In this document: piece by piece, positions 1 to 7,755 of the stretch
Position numbering within the stretch: the stretch's first letter is position 1
Layout: each line of letters starts with the position of its first letter
Source of the DNA: Methanobacteriota archaeon
Lineage (GTDB): Archaea; Halobacteriota; Methanosarcinia; Methanosarcinales; Methanoperedenaceae
Direction: 5' to 3'
NCBI GenBank assembly: GCA_018900975.1
Contig: JAHIFK010000190.1
Span: 1 to 22,919, forward strand
DNA: 22,919 nt
Program-made: the position numbers and the translations under genes
Notes under the pieces: model-generated
Told to the model about the DNA's origin: nothing
Database searches by the model: none
What the model saw: the letters and a program-made list of their open reading frames with translations, nothing else

Positions 1-1
1 A

Positions 2-148
2 ACACCCCATATGTGGGTTGTTTATAAAACTAAATGTTATGATGCAGAAACTCCAGATGGGGTTGATGATTATTTAGATTTGCCCATATTTAATAGAATG
101 AAAAAACGAGATTTGAAAAAGTTCCTTGAAAAAAGGAAGAAAAGTTAG
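2..148 (+). CDS. 3' end of an unidentified protein (partial)
   Basis: An open frame runs in from the left edge for 48 codons and stops at TAG 146-148. The tail is hydrophilic and ends in a run of Lys/Arg (ending KRKKS), preceded by an acidic YDAETPDGVDDYLDL stretch. Codon use looks normal, so this is probably the C-terminus of a real gene whose start lies outside the window. An ATG at 11 could in principle start a 45-residue protein, but no ribosome binding site can be judged so near the edge. I do not recognise the family. A 75-codon frame on the opposite strand (74-301) overlaps it and looks like a shadow. Confidence 0.45.
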   Translation, partial: TPHMWVVYKTKCYDAETPDGVDDYLDLPIFNRMKKRDLKKFLEKRKKS

Positions 149-483
149 TCCTAAAAATAATAAAAAATATATCGACTGTTTCAAACGCCTGTAAGGGACT
201 GATAGAGATAATCTTGAAAAATACAAAAAAGACCTGTGGTTTTTATAATGGGCATTAAAGGGCATATCTGCGTTTATTATGAAAGCTGAAATTATATCCA
301 TTAATGAGGTTGGCTGCAGTCCTGGGCAATGGTTTTAATGGCAATGCCATCGTCCCTATATTTTTTGTCAAATAGGAAAGATTATTATAGCTTTATGTAT
401 ATTAATTCATAAAAATCAAAAATGGTGGCATAAACTTGATTGATTACTCATTTCAGACAAAACCACTAAAATTTCGATAAAAC
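149..483. other. Intergenic region, 335 bp, upstream of the helicase gene
   Basis: No convincing gene was found. It holds a 13-bp palindrome, ATGGCA-A-TGCCAT, at 338-350 and AT-rich stretches (around 385-405) that could be the promoter of the downstream helicase gene. No clear ribosome binding site precedes the ATG at 484. No tRNA-like or repeat structure was seen. Confidence 0.4.
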
Positions 484-3400
484 ATGACAAATAGATCATC
501 AGGCAACAAAATTGAACTCCAATTGCAGCTCGCCCGCCAAAATTTATTAGATCTTACAATGCGCAACCGCCTTTTGAATTTCAAAACGACGAATGCAAAA
601 ACAATAAAAGTCATCGATGGTGTTCCTGCCGAAATATATGATATTCTGGTTTTGCAGGAAAAGAAAATGGAATTTTCACCTGTTGATAAAAGGAAATTAC
701 CTCAATCTAACGCTGATGTGGTTATCCGCCAGAATGACCGTTATCTTCAAACATCATTAGAACCCGATGATCTTAAAAAGTATCTTTTCAAAATAAACCA
801 TGAAGCGCAATCTGTTCTCGAAGAACAAGGATACACAATTCTTTACCTGGCATTAGGTTTTCTGGAATGGACTGAGAATGAGAACTCTGAATCCAGATTT
901 GCCCCATTGATCCTTATTCCGGTCGAATTAGAACGTAAGAAGATCGATATGTCTTTCAAAGTGGTCTGGACAGGAGAAGACATTTTTACTAATATCTCCC
1001 TTCAAGCAAAACTCCTTGAGCAAAATGTCTTGCTTCCCGAATTTGAAATGACAGAAATAAAATCCGATATCGATGCATATTTCAAACTTGTGGCTGAAGC
1101 CATATCCAGGAAGACAAAATGGCGGGTTTTGCCGGACATTCATATAGGATTTTTCAGTTTCATGAAATTCGTAATGTACAAAGACCTTGATTCAAAATAC
1201 TGGCCAGAAGGAAAATCTCCTTCTGGCCATCCTCTGATAAAAGCGATATTTGATCCATCATCAACTGATCGATCCATCTCTGGATTTTCAGAGAATGATG
1301 TTGACGAGAAACTTGATGCCCGGGATCTCTATCATATAATGGATGCAGATCCATCACAAATTGCAGTTATCGAAGATGTCAAATCAGGAAGAAATCTCGT
1401 TGTTGAAGGACCTCCGGGGACCGGAAAATCACAGACCATCGCCAACATTATTGCTGAGCTTCTTGCAGCAGAAAAAACAGTACTGTTTGTCAGTGAGAAA
1501 ATGGCTGCACTGGAAGTAGTGAAGAGCCGTCTTGATCTGGTAGGTCTTGGTGATTTCTGCCTTGAATTGCATAGTCGTAAATCCAATAAAAAAGAAGTTC
1601 TTGAAGAACTTAGAAGAACAGTGGAGAGATTTCCACCAAAATCGACGTCTTTAGAAAATAAATTCGATAAATTGGATTCTTATAAGTCTGAATTAAATGA
1701 TTATGCTAAAGCATTAAAAGAGCCTTTGGGAGAGATGGGCATTTCTCCATTCAAGTTGTTTTGTGTTAAGGAGGAAGCACTACGCCATTTTGAAAATGTC
1801 AAGAAACAAATGCCACAAATTAAATTCTTAAATGTGGATGAGTTTGAAAGATCAGATTGGTCTGGTGCAAAATCTGCTCTTTCAGATCTGGCAGAAATAT
1901 TGCCTTCAGTAAAACCTATAGGAAAGAATCCCTGGAAAGGATGTGAGCTCTCGATCGTATTGCCATCTGATGAACGCGAAATTGAAATACTGATCAATGA
2001 ATGCAAAAATTCGGTCATTGAACTTGAAATGGCAATAGAGAAGCTGGTTGAAGCATGTGAAATGCAACGACCTTCTACTTTTAAAGAAGTGATAAATGCT
2101 ATCCTGGCAGCAAAAGTGATAGCCATATCAAAACCAATCGACAGAGATGTTCTAAGAAATCCAGAATGGAATGAAATAAGTGAAACAACAAAATCACTGA
2201 TTCAAAAAGTTGAAGAATTTCAAAAAAAGCTTCCTATGATAAATTCCAATTTCAATGCGCATGCTTTAGAAATGGATATAGACTCTCTCCTTAAAGAATA
2301 TAAAGAACTTTCAGCTAAATTTTTTATTATCAGAATTTTAAGCAGTAGATACCGGCACTTAAAACGCGATATCTCTTCCATATACAATAATACGTTGCCT
2401 AAAAATTCAGAGCGAGTTACCTTTGATCTTATAAATTTAATAGAATTTAAACAACTCAAGGAAGAAATTCGTGAAGCTGACCAAATTGGCAGGTCGCTTT
2501 TTGGCTCACACTGGCGGGGAGAAGATAGCGATCCCAAAATAATGCATTCTTTTTCAAATTGGATCGTTTCCTTCAGGCAGCAGTTGTTGAATGAAGTGTT
2601 CAATGAAAAGATCGTAGATAAAATAAGTGTTGGCATATCGAAGGAACAAATAGAGATCGCATCTGATAATGTCGAAAAAACCTCAAAGCTTTTTGCTCAA
2701 AAGCGTGATCTTTTAGCAGATCGGCTAGGAGTGAATTATTATGCAATTTTCAATAGTCAATCTGAGGAGGTTTCGTTGAAAAATTATTCCACTCGTCTGG
2801 AATTATGGAAAAATGGACTTTCCAAACTTCAACGATGGGCGCAATTTTCTAAGATCCGAAAAACCTGCATTAATTCTATTGCCAGTCCTATTGTTAAAAT
2901 AATTGATTCAGATCTTATTGAATCAGGAGACATTATTCCCTGCTTTGAGGGGAATTTTGCTGATGAACTGCTAAGATGCATTTTTGTTGAAAGACCGGCA
3001 CTGGCAAATTTTGTTGGTGACCTGCATGAAAAAAAGATCAATGATTTTATGGATCTTGATCGAGAATTAATTGCTCAGAATAGACAAAGACTTGCATACC
3101 TTCTTTATCAGAACCAGCCGCACCTTACAGGAGGAGTTTCACCAAATTCAGAAGCTGGAATACTTCAGGGAGAGTTTAATCGTAAGCGCAGACACATGCC
3201 TATTCGTAAACTAATGTCTCTTGCAGGCGGATTGATTCAAAAGATCAAACCCTGTTTTATGATGAGCCCACTTTCAATAGCCCAGTTCCTCGACCCAAAA
3301 ACAGCTCGTTTCGACGTGATCATATTTGATGAAGCAAGCCAGGTCAAGCCTGAAGATGCACTTGGTGCACTTTTGCGTGGTAATCAGGCATCTGTAATTG

Positions 3401-5196
3401 GAGATACTCGTCAATTGCCTCCAACAAGTTTCTTTGATCATATTATAGAATCTGATGAGAATGAGGATCCTGAAAATATTGCTCCGGTATCAGATATTGA
3501 AAGCATTCTTCATTTGTGCAAAATCAGTTTTCCATCAAAAACTTTGCGCTGGCATTATCGCAGCAGACATGAGTCTCTGATCGCCGTGTCTAATCAGGAA
3601 TTCTATGATAATCGACTCGTCATCTATCCATCGCCAATTAATAATGTTGAACACCTGGGTTTAAAATGGATACATTTACCCGATACAGTTTACGATCGCG
3701 GAAAGAGTTCTGTGAACCGAATGGAAGCTAAAATTGTTGCAAAAGCAGCATTAGAACATTATCAAAAATATCCGGATAAAAGTCTTGGGATCGGGACATT
3801 CAACATTAAACAACAACAGGCAATTTTAGAAGAGGTGGAACAGCAAATAAGAGAGCACCCCGATATGGAGGACTTTTTTAAGACTACTCAGAATGAGCAC
3901 TTCTTCGTAAAGAACTTAGAGACCATCCAGGGTGATGAGCGCGATGTAATTTTCCTCAGTATTGGATTTGGATTCGATGAATTAAAGCGGTTAACCCTTA
4001 ATTTTGGGCCTCTGAACCAGGATGGAGGTGAGAGGCGTTTGAATGTCTTGATATCCCGCGCACGAGAAAGATGTGTTGTCTTCTCAAATTTCAAGGCTGG
4101 CGACCTATTGATCGATGCGAATGCATCATTTGGGCTCAGAGCGTTGAAGGTATTTCTTGACTATGCTGAGAATAGAAAATTGAAGACTATCGAATCAAAA
4201 GGTGAAGATGCAGACTCCCCGTTTGAAGATAGCGTTTATGAATTCCTTAGAGACCATGGTCATGACGTTCGAAAACAGGTGGGTTGTGGGGGTTATAGAG
4301 TTGATCTGGCAATTGTTTCAGCAAAATTTCCAGGTCGTTATATATTAGGTATCGAATGTGATGGTGCTAAATATCATTCTTCTCCAGTTGCACGAGACAG
4401 AGATAGGCTTCGCCAGCAAATCCTGGAAGGATTGGGGTGGAATCTTTATCGAGTATGGTCAACTGATTGGTATCAGAATCGAGCAGAAACAAGTCGTAGA
4501 TTGCTAGAAGCGGTTGAAAATGCTGAGAGATCGGGAAATATATCTCCAAAGGTAATTCAAAAACCAGTTCCACCTGCAATAGAGATTCAAAATGAGATTA
4601 AACGTGAAGAAAGTCCTGATAAAATAACACAGAATAATATTCTTGAGGATATTGTTCCCGATTATGAGATCTGCACATCTCTTGAGATTATCACACAGGC
4701 TGCTTTAGATGAAATGCCAGTCGATCAACTTGCCAGAGCATTTATTGAGGTCGTAAATATTGAAGGACCAGTCCATTTTGATGAGGTTACTAAGAGAATT
4801 CGTTCATGTTGGGGTTTAAAGCGAACGGGTAATAAGATCTATGATGCTATTAGAAAAGCAGCATTGTTTGCAGAACTCGAGAAAAAGGTTATTCGACGTG
4901 GTGATTTCTATTGGTCAACCAGTAATGATATTGTAAAAGTGCGCCGTCGCAGCGGTGATCTGCCTGCTAAGATCGAGTTAATTTGTGATGAGGAAATTGC
5001 TGAGACAATAAAACTGGTCATTAAGCATCAATTCGCCACTATGGAAGATGATCTAATTCTTCAATCATCAAGAGTCCTGGGATTTAAATCAACAAGTGAA
5101 GGGATATCAAAACGAATCAAAACTGTGATTCAAAAACTAATTGATAATAATGAATTAAAACGTTTGTCAAATGATATGATTGACCTGAATTCATGA
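484..5196 (+). CDS. DUF4011 - superfamily 1 helicase - Vsr-like nuclease - DUF3320 protein
   Basis: A 1570-residue multidomain protein, probably a DNA/RNA helicase-nuclease of the genome-defence type. The N-terminus (about residues 12-210) has the DUF4011 signature LLDLTMRNRLLNF. The helicase has Walker A GPPGTGKS at 309-316, Walker B IIFDEAS with D949/E950, GDTRQLPP at 973-980, LRWHYRSRHE near 1021, QGDERD near 1149 and ISRARER near 1190. About 630 helical, low-similarity residues separate the first two motifs. A PD-(D/E)xK nuclease of the REase_MTES_1575/Vsr class follows, with E1248, D1274 and E1291-x-D1293. A DUF3320 segment follows at about 1400-1450, and the C-terminus is winged-helix-like. 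All key residues are present, so it looks intact. Proteins with this architecture occur in defence islands and at least one has been reported as antiphage (from memory, not checked). It stands alone, next to an MNT-HEPN pair. The target is unknown. Confidence 0.9.
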   Translation: MTNRSSGNKIELQLQLARQNLLDLTMRNRLLNFKTTNAKTIKVIDGVPAEIYDILVLQEKKMEFSPVDKRKLPQSNADVVIRQNDRYLQTSLEPDDLKKYLFKINHEAQSVLEEQGYTILYLALGFLEWTENENSESRFAPLILIPVELERKKIDMSFKVVWTGEDIFTNISLQAKLLEQNVLLPEFEMTEIKSDIDAYFKLVAEAISRKTKWRVLPDIHIGFFSFMKFVMYKDLDSKYWPEGKSPSGHPLIKAIFDPSSTDRSISGFSENDVDEKLDARDLYHIMDADPSQIAVIEDVKSGRNLVVEGPPGTGKSQTIANIIAELLAAEKTVLFVSEKMAALEVVKSRLDLVGLGDFCLELHSRKSNKKEVLEELRRTVERFPPKSTSLENKFDKLDSYKSELNDYAKALKEPLGEMGISPFKLFCVKEEALRHFENVKKQMPQIKFLNVDEFERSDWSGAKSALSDLAEILPSVKPIGKNPWKGCELSIVLPSDEREIEILINECKNSVIELEMAIEKLVEACEMQRPSTFKEVINAILAAKVIAISKPIDRDVLRNPEWNEISETTKSLIQKVEEFQKKLPMINSNFNAHALEMDIDSLLKEYKELSAKFFIIRILSSRYRHLKRDISSIYNNTLPKNSERVTFDLINLIEFKQLKEEIREADQIGRSLFGSHWRGEDSDPKIMHSFSNWIVSFRQQLLNEVFNEKIVDKISVGISKEQIEIASDNVEKTSKLFAQKRDLLADRLGVNYYAIFNSQSEEVSLKNYSTRLELWKNGLSKLQRWAQFSKIRKTCINSIASPIVKIIDSDLIESGDIIPCFEGNFADELLRCIFVERPALANFVGDLHEKKINDFMDLDRELIAQNRQRLAYLLYQNQPHLTGGVSPNSEAGILQGEFNRKRRHMPIRKLMSLAGGLIQKIKPCFMMSPLSIAQFLDPKTARFDVIIFDEASQVKPEDALGALLRGNQASVIGDTRQLPPTSFFDHIIESDENEDPENIAPVSDIESILHLCKISFPSKTLRWHYRSRHESLIAVSNQEFYDNRLVIYPSPINNVEHLGLKWIHLPDTVYDRGKSSVNRMEAKIVAKAALEHYQKYPDKSLGIGTFNIKQQQAILEEVEQQIREHPDMEDFFKTTQNEHFFVKNLETIQGDERDVIFLSIGFGFDELKRLTLNFGPLNQDGGERRLNVLISRARERCVVFSNFKAGDLLIDANASFGLRALKVFLDYAENRKLKTIESKGEDADSPFEDSVYEFLRDHGHDVRKQVGCGGYRVDLAIVSAKFPGRYILGIECDGAKYHSSPVARDRDRLRQQILEGLGWNLYRVWSTDWYQNRAETSRRLLEAVENAERSGNISPKVIQKPVPPAIEIQNEIKREESPDKITQNNILEDIVPDYEICTSLEIITQAALDEMPVDQLARAFIEVVNIEGPVHFDEVTKRIRSCWGLKRTGNKIYDAIRKAALFAELEKKVIRRGDFYWSTSNDIVKVRRRSGDLPAKIELICDEEIAETIKLVIKHQFATMEDDLILQSSRVLGFKSTSEGISKRIKTVIQKLIDNNELKRLSNDMIDLNS

Positions 5197-5392
5197 GTGG
5201 ATATATTAATCGAAGCACTCTATATGCTAACCAGGAACACCCTGCGATCACAAAAAACTGCCTTTGAATAAAGAAGACGGGCTTTTTTAGCAAAGCATTG
5301 CTTATGATAAAGTTCCGCCTGGCCAATCGGCGCCGTATTTCCGCAATACAACCACAGATAATAAAAAGTCTCTAAAATTACGCCAATAGTTT

Positions 5393-5400
5393 TTTATACT
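5393..5400 (+). promoter_or_regulatory. Possible TATA element for the MNT-HEPN pair
   Basis: TTTATACT lies about 38 bp before the preferred start at 5435. If transcription begins about 25 bp downstream, the leader is short. No strong ribosome binding site is visible. The remainder of the 5197-5434 gap shows no gene. Confidence 0.3.
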
Positions 5401-5434
5401 GAACTGTCGTTTGATATATTGGACTGTGGTTCAT

Positions 5435-5998
5435 ATGATCGAACTATTCAGAAAATATGTAAAATGGAAAGTGCTGGCTCATTTCCTCGCAAATCCAAAT
5501 ACTGGTTTCCATATAAAGCAGCTTGCCAGGCTCCTTGAAGTCAGCCCTTCTAGCGTTAGCTTTGCTGTAAAATCCTTTGATGAAGATGAGCTGCTGTCGA
5601 AAGAAGAAAAAGGGCTTGCCCATATCTATATGCTGAATACCGACAACAGTATGGTAGCCCCGCTGAAAAAGGCTTACGGTATCGCTTTTGTGATGTCGTC
5701 GAAACCGAAAGAGGTACTTCTCGAAATAGACCCGAATATCATCTCTCTTGCCCTCTTCGGGAGCTATGTTGACGGCAGCTTTGATGAAAAAAGTGATATT
5801 GACTTTCTGGCAGTAACGCAGACAAAGAAAGGATCATTCGTTCCTGCAATAGATCAGTTAGAGGACAGGCTTCAAAAAGAAGTAAGTATATCAGTATTCA
5901 AATTATCAGAATGGAGAGCTATGGCAAAAAAGGGTGATGCATTTTATAAAAGAGTTATCGAAAGTCATATTTTACTCCACGGCAGCGGGTTAAAATGA
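5435..5998 (+). CDS. Winged-helix + MNT-type nucleotidyltransferase (antitoxin-like)
   Basis: 187 residues from the ATG at 5435. An ATG at 5411 would add eight residues, but the family usually begins with a segment like MIELFRKY, so the inner start is preferred. Residues about 8-60 form a winged helix (LARLLEVSPSSVSFAVKSF). Residues about 100-170 are a minimal nucleotidyltransferase with GSYVDG at 109-114 and SDID (D121, D123). The third acidic residue expected in the following strand is not obvious (VSISVF). The stop overlaps the next start by four bases (ATGA), so the two genes are co-translated. In characterised MNT-HEPN pairs the nucleotidyltransferase neutralises the HEPN RNase by AMPylating it. 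That role here is inferred from family and context. Confidence 0.8.
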   Translation: MIELFRKYVKWKVLAHFLANPNTGFHIKQLARLLEVSPSSVSFAVKSFDEDELLSKEEKGLAHIYMLNTDNSMVAPLKKAYGIAFVMSSKPKEVLLEIDPNIISLALFGSYVDGSFDEKSDIDFLAVTQTKKGSFVPAIDQLEDRLQKEVSISVFKLSEWRAMAKKGDAFYKRVIESHILLHGSGLK

Positions 5999-6420
5999 AG
6001 CTTGCCGATTGTTTCAAGAAAGGTCTGCTGAAGAAGACGAGGCAGGATTTAGATAATGCCATGCGTTCCCTTGAGCTTTCGAGAGGGAATATTGAAGATG
6101 CAGTTGAGAATCTTTCCATACATCGCTACAGGGTCGTGGCTATTTCAAGCTATACTGCCATGTTCCATGCTGCAAGAGCAATCCTTTTCAGGGACGGTAT
6201 CAAAGAGCGCAGCCATGAGTGCATTCCTGTTTATCTCAAAGAAAAATATCCTGAACTTGAAGGTATGGCAAATACTCTTGATTCATATAGACGGTTCAGG
6301 CACGATGCGATCTATGGGCTGGATTTTATTATGGATGAGACAGAGGCGAAAGCGTCACTGGATTCTGCAGAAGAATTTGTCAAAAAAATAAGGATTATTA
6401 TTGATATAGATATAAAATAA
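5995..6420 (+). CDS. HEPN domain protein (probable toxin partner)
   Basis: 141 residues, nearly all helical, of the HEPN family (PF05168-like). Typical segments are YTAMFHAARAILFRDG at about 53-68 and YRRFRHDAIYGLDF at about 98-111. The RH(D/E)xxYG segment stands where HEPN RNases carry their Arg-His pair: R99/R100/R102 and H103. Spacing from R99 to H103 leaves three residues between them, one short of the usual RX4-6H, so RNase activity is not certain. It overlaps the upstream nucleotidyltransferase gene by four bases. The alternative is a HEPN-MNT pair with a non-toxin role in nucleotide transfer. A 111-codon frame inside it in another phase is a shadow. Confidence 0.8.
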   Translation: MKLADCFKKGLLKKTRQDLDNAMRSLELSRGNIEDAVENLSIHRYRVVAISSYTAMFHAARAILFRDGIKERSHECIPVYLKEKYPELEGMANTLDSYRRFRHDAIYGLDFIMDETEAKASLDSAEEFVKKIRIIIDIDIK

Positions 6421-6478
6421 TCCAATCTCTTCAATGCGGACATAACGATGATGAATTCAGCATTTTTCTTCCATATTT

Positions 6479-7314
6479 TCACTCCCCGCCATACCTTCCT
6501 TTCACCCTCTGCGGAACAGCGATCTTATTAAACACGTATTCAAAATACCTATCCGTCATTCCCGCGATAAAATCCCTCACTATCTCTACCGGCGCCGCCT
6601 TCTCTCGATAAACAGGTGATATCCATTTCAGATCCAGCATATCCGAATATATCAGAGATTCCCTGTTCTCATCCATTAGGTCAGTCAAAAAGGTCTCAAA
6701 GATCAATCCATACATATTCCCTATTTTCTTTTTCTCCCGCACGAGAAGGGGACTCCCGTAGATATGTTCCATATTATATTCTTTACAATCCCGGATGCAT
6801 TCAGAAACATTATCTGAGAATGATAGAACGTCTTTATTAAAACTATTATTTATGAGGTCTTTGACCAGCGTATCCAGCACGATCCAGTTAATATCGTCAC
6901 CTGCCTGGTATCCAAATAATTCCCTGCAGTTTTCCGGGAAACCTGGCAGATCCTCAGAGATAAGATTTACCTCCAGCGCATCCTTCAAATCCCTTCCCAG
7001 ATATGCAATGGTGTCAGCAAATCGTACCACGCAGCCCTCCATGGTAAAAGGGAAAACATCATCCCCTCCATTATCTTTAATATCTTCCATCTTTGACTCA
7101 AAAGTCTCCCAGTCCGCATTTCCAGAGGGTTTAAGACTTTTATTGTGCACCTCGCCGTTGTGGCAGAGAATCCCATCCAGAACCTGAAGGCTGAGATCGC
7201 GATCTTTGAGACAAGCTGAACATGAAGCACACGGTGTGTTATGTGGTCATTATCCACCAGAAAAAAGACCTGTGTCTTATCAATATATCTTGAGTAAGCA
7301 TTCGAATGGATTAT
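6479..7314 (-). pseudogene. dGTPase-like HD phosphohydrolase remnant (internal deletion and frameshift)
   Basis: Two frames on the minus strand give pieces of one dGTP triphosphohydrolase-like protein. The first (about 7314-7198) reads HSNAYSRYIDKTQVFF then DHITHRVLHVQLVSKIA, the usual start of the HD domain. The second, one frame away (about 7199 to 6479), reads LSLQVLDGILCHNGEVHN, then EGCVVRFADTIAYLGRDLKDA and a long helical C-terminus. Between them the family has a stretch with the metal-binding HD doublet (AxxHDxGHxPFGH). It is missing, and the frame changes at the same point (about 7198-7200). Without the HD pair it cannot be an active phosphohydrolase. A GTG at 7150 could start a 223-residue product, but that lies inside the domain. 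dGTPases of this type can act in phage defence. The 5' end is fused to a DUF1016 fragment. Confidence 0.75.
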
Positions 7315-7542
7315 CCTGCACATTTCTGCATAGAAATCGCGCTTTAGCGGGTCATCAAGAGCGATTATCTGTACGAAATGGCTCCAGCCTAATTGTCCAG
7401 TCAGTGTCTGGACAATTTTCAGATCACTGAAAACCTCGACAAACCTGATCATATAAAAGAGGTTGGTTCGACTGAAACCGCGTCCGTATTCTGCGGTCAA
7501 TTTTCCAGACAGCGTCTGGACTATTTGTTTAGTTTGTGACAA
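7312..7542 (-). pseudogene. DUF1016 (YhcG-type) N-terminal fragment fused to the dGTPase remnant
   Basis: In-frame residues IVQTLSGKLTAEYGRGFSR, then NLFYMIRFVEVFSD, LGWSHFVQIIALDDPLKRDF and YAEMCRI match the DUF1016 N-terminal domain of YhcG-like proteins, which carry a PD-(D/E)xK nuclease in their second half. Both ends are missing. Upstream an in-frame TAA (7543-7545) follows a TTG with no ribosome binding site. Downstream the frame runs directly into the dGTPase-like HSNAYSRYID segment at about 7312, where DUF1016 would continue with ERWSTRTL-like sequence. I read it as a deletion scar. A functional chimera is unlikely because the reading frame breaks about 38 codons later. Confidence 0.75.
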
Positions 7543-7576
7543 TTACAATATCAGTCTTTTCAGATCGTTTCTTCAT
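7529..7576 (-). pseudogene. PIN-domain toxin stub (15 codons)
   Basis: MKKRSEKTDIVIVTN then TAA. It starts by an ATGA overlap with the stop of the preceding small ORF, the usual layout of an antitoxin-toxin pair. The DIVIVTN segment resembles the first strand of PIN nucleases (usually V(I/L)DTN), but the catalytic Asp position reads Val and the frame ends at once. The sequence then continues into the DUF1016 fragment. The identification rests on very few residues. Confidence 0.35.
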
Positions 7577-7680
7577 ACTTCAACCACCTGTAACATCTTA
7601 TCATCAACAATACCAGTAATAGCACAGTTCACAGCCTCGAGTTCATCATCATTGGGTGAAATATCCTCTTTCGCAGTCAA
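7573..7680 (-). CDS. Short acidic ORF, possible orphan antitoxin
   Basis: 35 codons from TTG at 7680, preceded by AAGGAG seven bases upstream, a strong ribosome binding site for this window. The product is acidic (ISPNDDELEAVN...GIVDDKMLQVVEV). Its stop overlaps the ATG of the PIN-like stub. Size, acidity and coupling fit an antitoxin, but I recognise no family and it may be an N-terminally shortened remnant. It sits 75 bp after the end of gcvPA. Confidence 0.4.
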   Translation of the reverse strand: MTAKEDISPNDDELEAVNCAITGIVDDKMLQVVEV

Positions 7681-7755
7681 GTTTATGCTCCTTCAATTAT
7701 GCATCGATTACTGAACGCACTATTTTGCATACCCGGCTTAATGAAGGGCTTTATA

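Noticed and set aside
74..301. 75-codon open frame on the minus strand
   Set aside because: It overlaps the better-supported partial gene at 2-148, its hydrophobic composition looks like antisense of AT-rich DNA, and it has no recognisable ribosome binding site or family.
6479..7150. A separate 223-residue protein starting at GTG 7150
   Set aside because: The residues before the GTG in the same frame (LSLQVLDGILCHNGE) continue the dGTPase-like domain, so the GTG is internal to a broken gene.
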